Source of the DNA: SFTH01 sp963643985
Lineage (GTDB): Bacteria; Bacillota; Clostridia; Christensenellales; Aristaeellaceae
Length of the DNA stretch: 16,496 nt
Reading direction: 5' to 3'
Assembly (NCBI GenBank): GCA_963643985.1
Contig: CAVINP010000040.1
Coordinates: 1-16,496, forward strand
Part shown: positions 16,491-16,496 of the stretch, piece after piece
Layout: each line of letters starts with the position of its first letter
Numbering within the stretch: position 1 is the stretch's first letter
The notes under the pieces: model-generated
What the model was told of the DNA's origin: nothing
Databases searched by the model: none
Seen by the model: the letters and a program-made list of their open reading frames with translations, nothing else
Made by a program: the position numbers and the translations under genes

Positions 16491-16496
16491 TATTTT

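Overview
The window looks like a contig from a fairly GC-rich, Gram-positive-type Clostridia (Bacillota), possibly an uncultured gut Christensenellales-like lineage. This rests on gene content and order (DUF512 protein-der-plsY, a clostridial-type pyruvate phosphate dikinase, a HelD-type helicase, DUF4230, YpsA-like SLOG and AIM24 proteins), strong AGGAGG-type ribosome binding sites and SigA-like promoters. The exact taxon is inference. A run of 98 N at 10074-10171 is an assembly gap, so linkage across it depends on scaffolding.

Layout. 1-3903 (minus strand): the 5' part of a membrane-anchored DUF4230 protein cut by the window edge, a GNAT acetyltransferase, and a full-length ppdK with its own promoter and a rho-independent terminator. 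3904-4120: divergent promoter region. 4121-7416 (plus): a tight operon of a DUF512 PDZ/radical-SAM-like protein, the ribosome-assembly GTPase Der and the glycerol-3-phosphate acyltransferase PlsY, closed by a 15-bp hairpin. 7456-9017 (plus): a LexA-like XRE/S24 self-cleaving-type regulator, preceded by two identical 17-bp direct repeats 52 bp apart, and a YpsA-like SLOG protein 6 bp downstream. 9018-9348: no convincing protein; a promoter followed by about 290 nt rich in inverted repeats and a potential pseudoknot, probably a structured non-coding RNA or leader. 9349-10026 (plus): an AIM24/TIGR00266 family protein closed by a 13-bp hairpin.

After the gap, 10243-16446 (minus) is a four-gene, translationally coupled operon in which each junction is a 4-nt stop/start overlap: HelD-like helicase, HI0933-type flavoprotein, COG2509-type flavoprotein, and a HAD phosphatase-thiamine pyrophosphokinase fusion. 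Its extended -10 element is visible at the right edge.

Most genes are housekeeping: central carbon metabolism (PPDK), ribosome maturation (Der), phospholipid synthesis (PlsY), RNA polymerase recycling (HelD) and thiamine diphosphate formation. The items most worth a second look are the structured leader at 9057-9317, its mutually exclusive pairings, the HAD-TPK fusion, the repeats in front of the S24 regulator, and a sharp context rule for the isoleucine codon ATA (used before codons starting with C) in der and plsY that is absent from ppdK.
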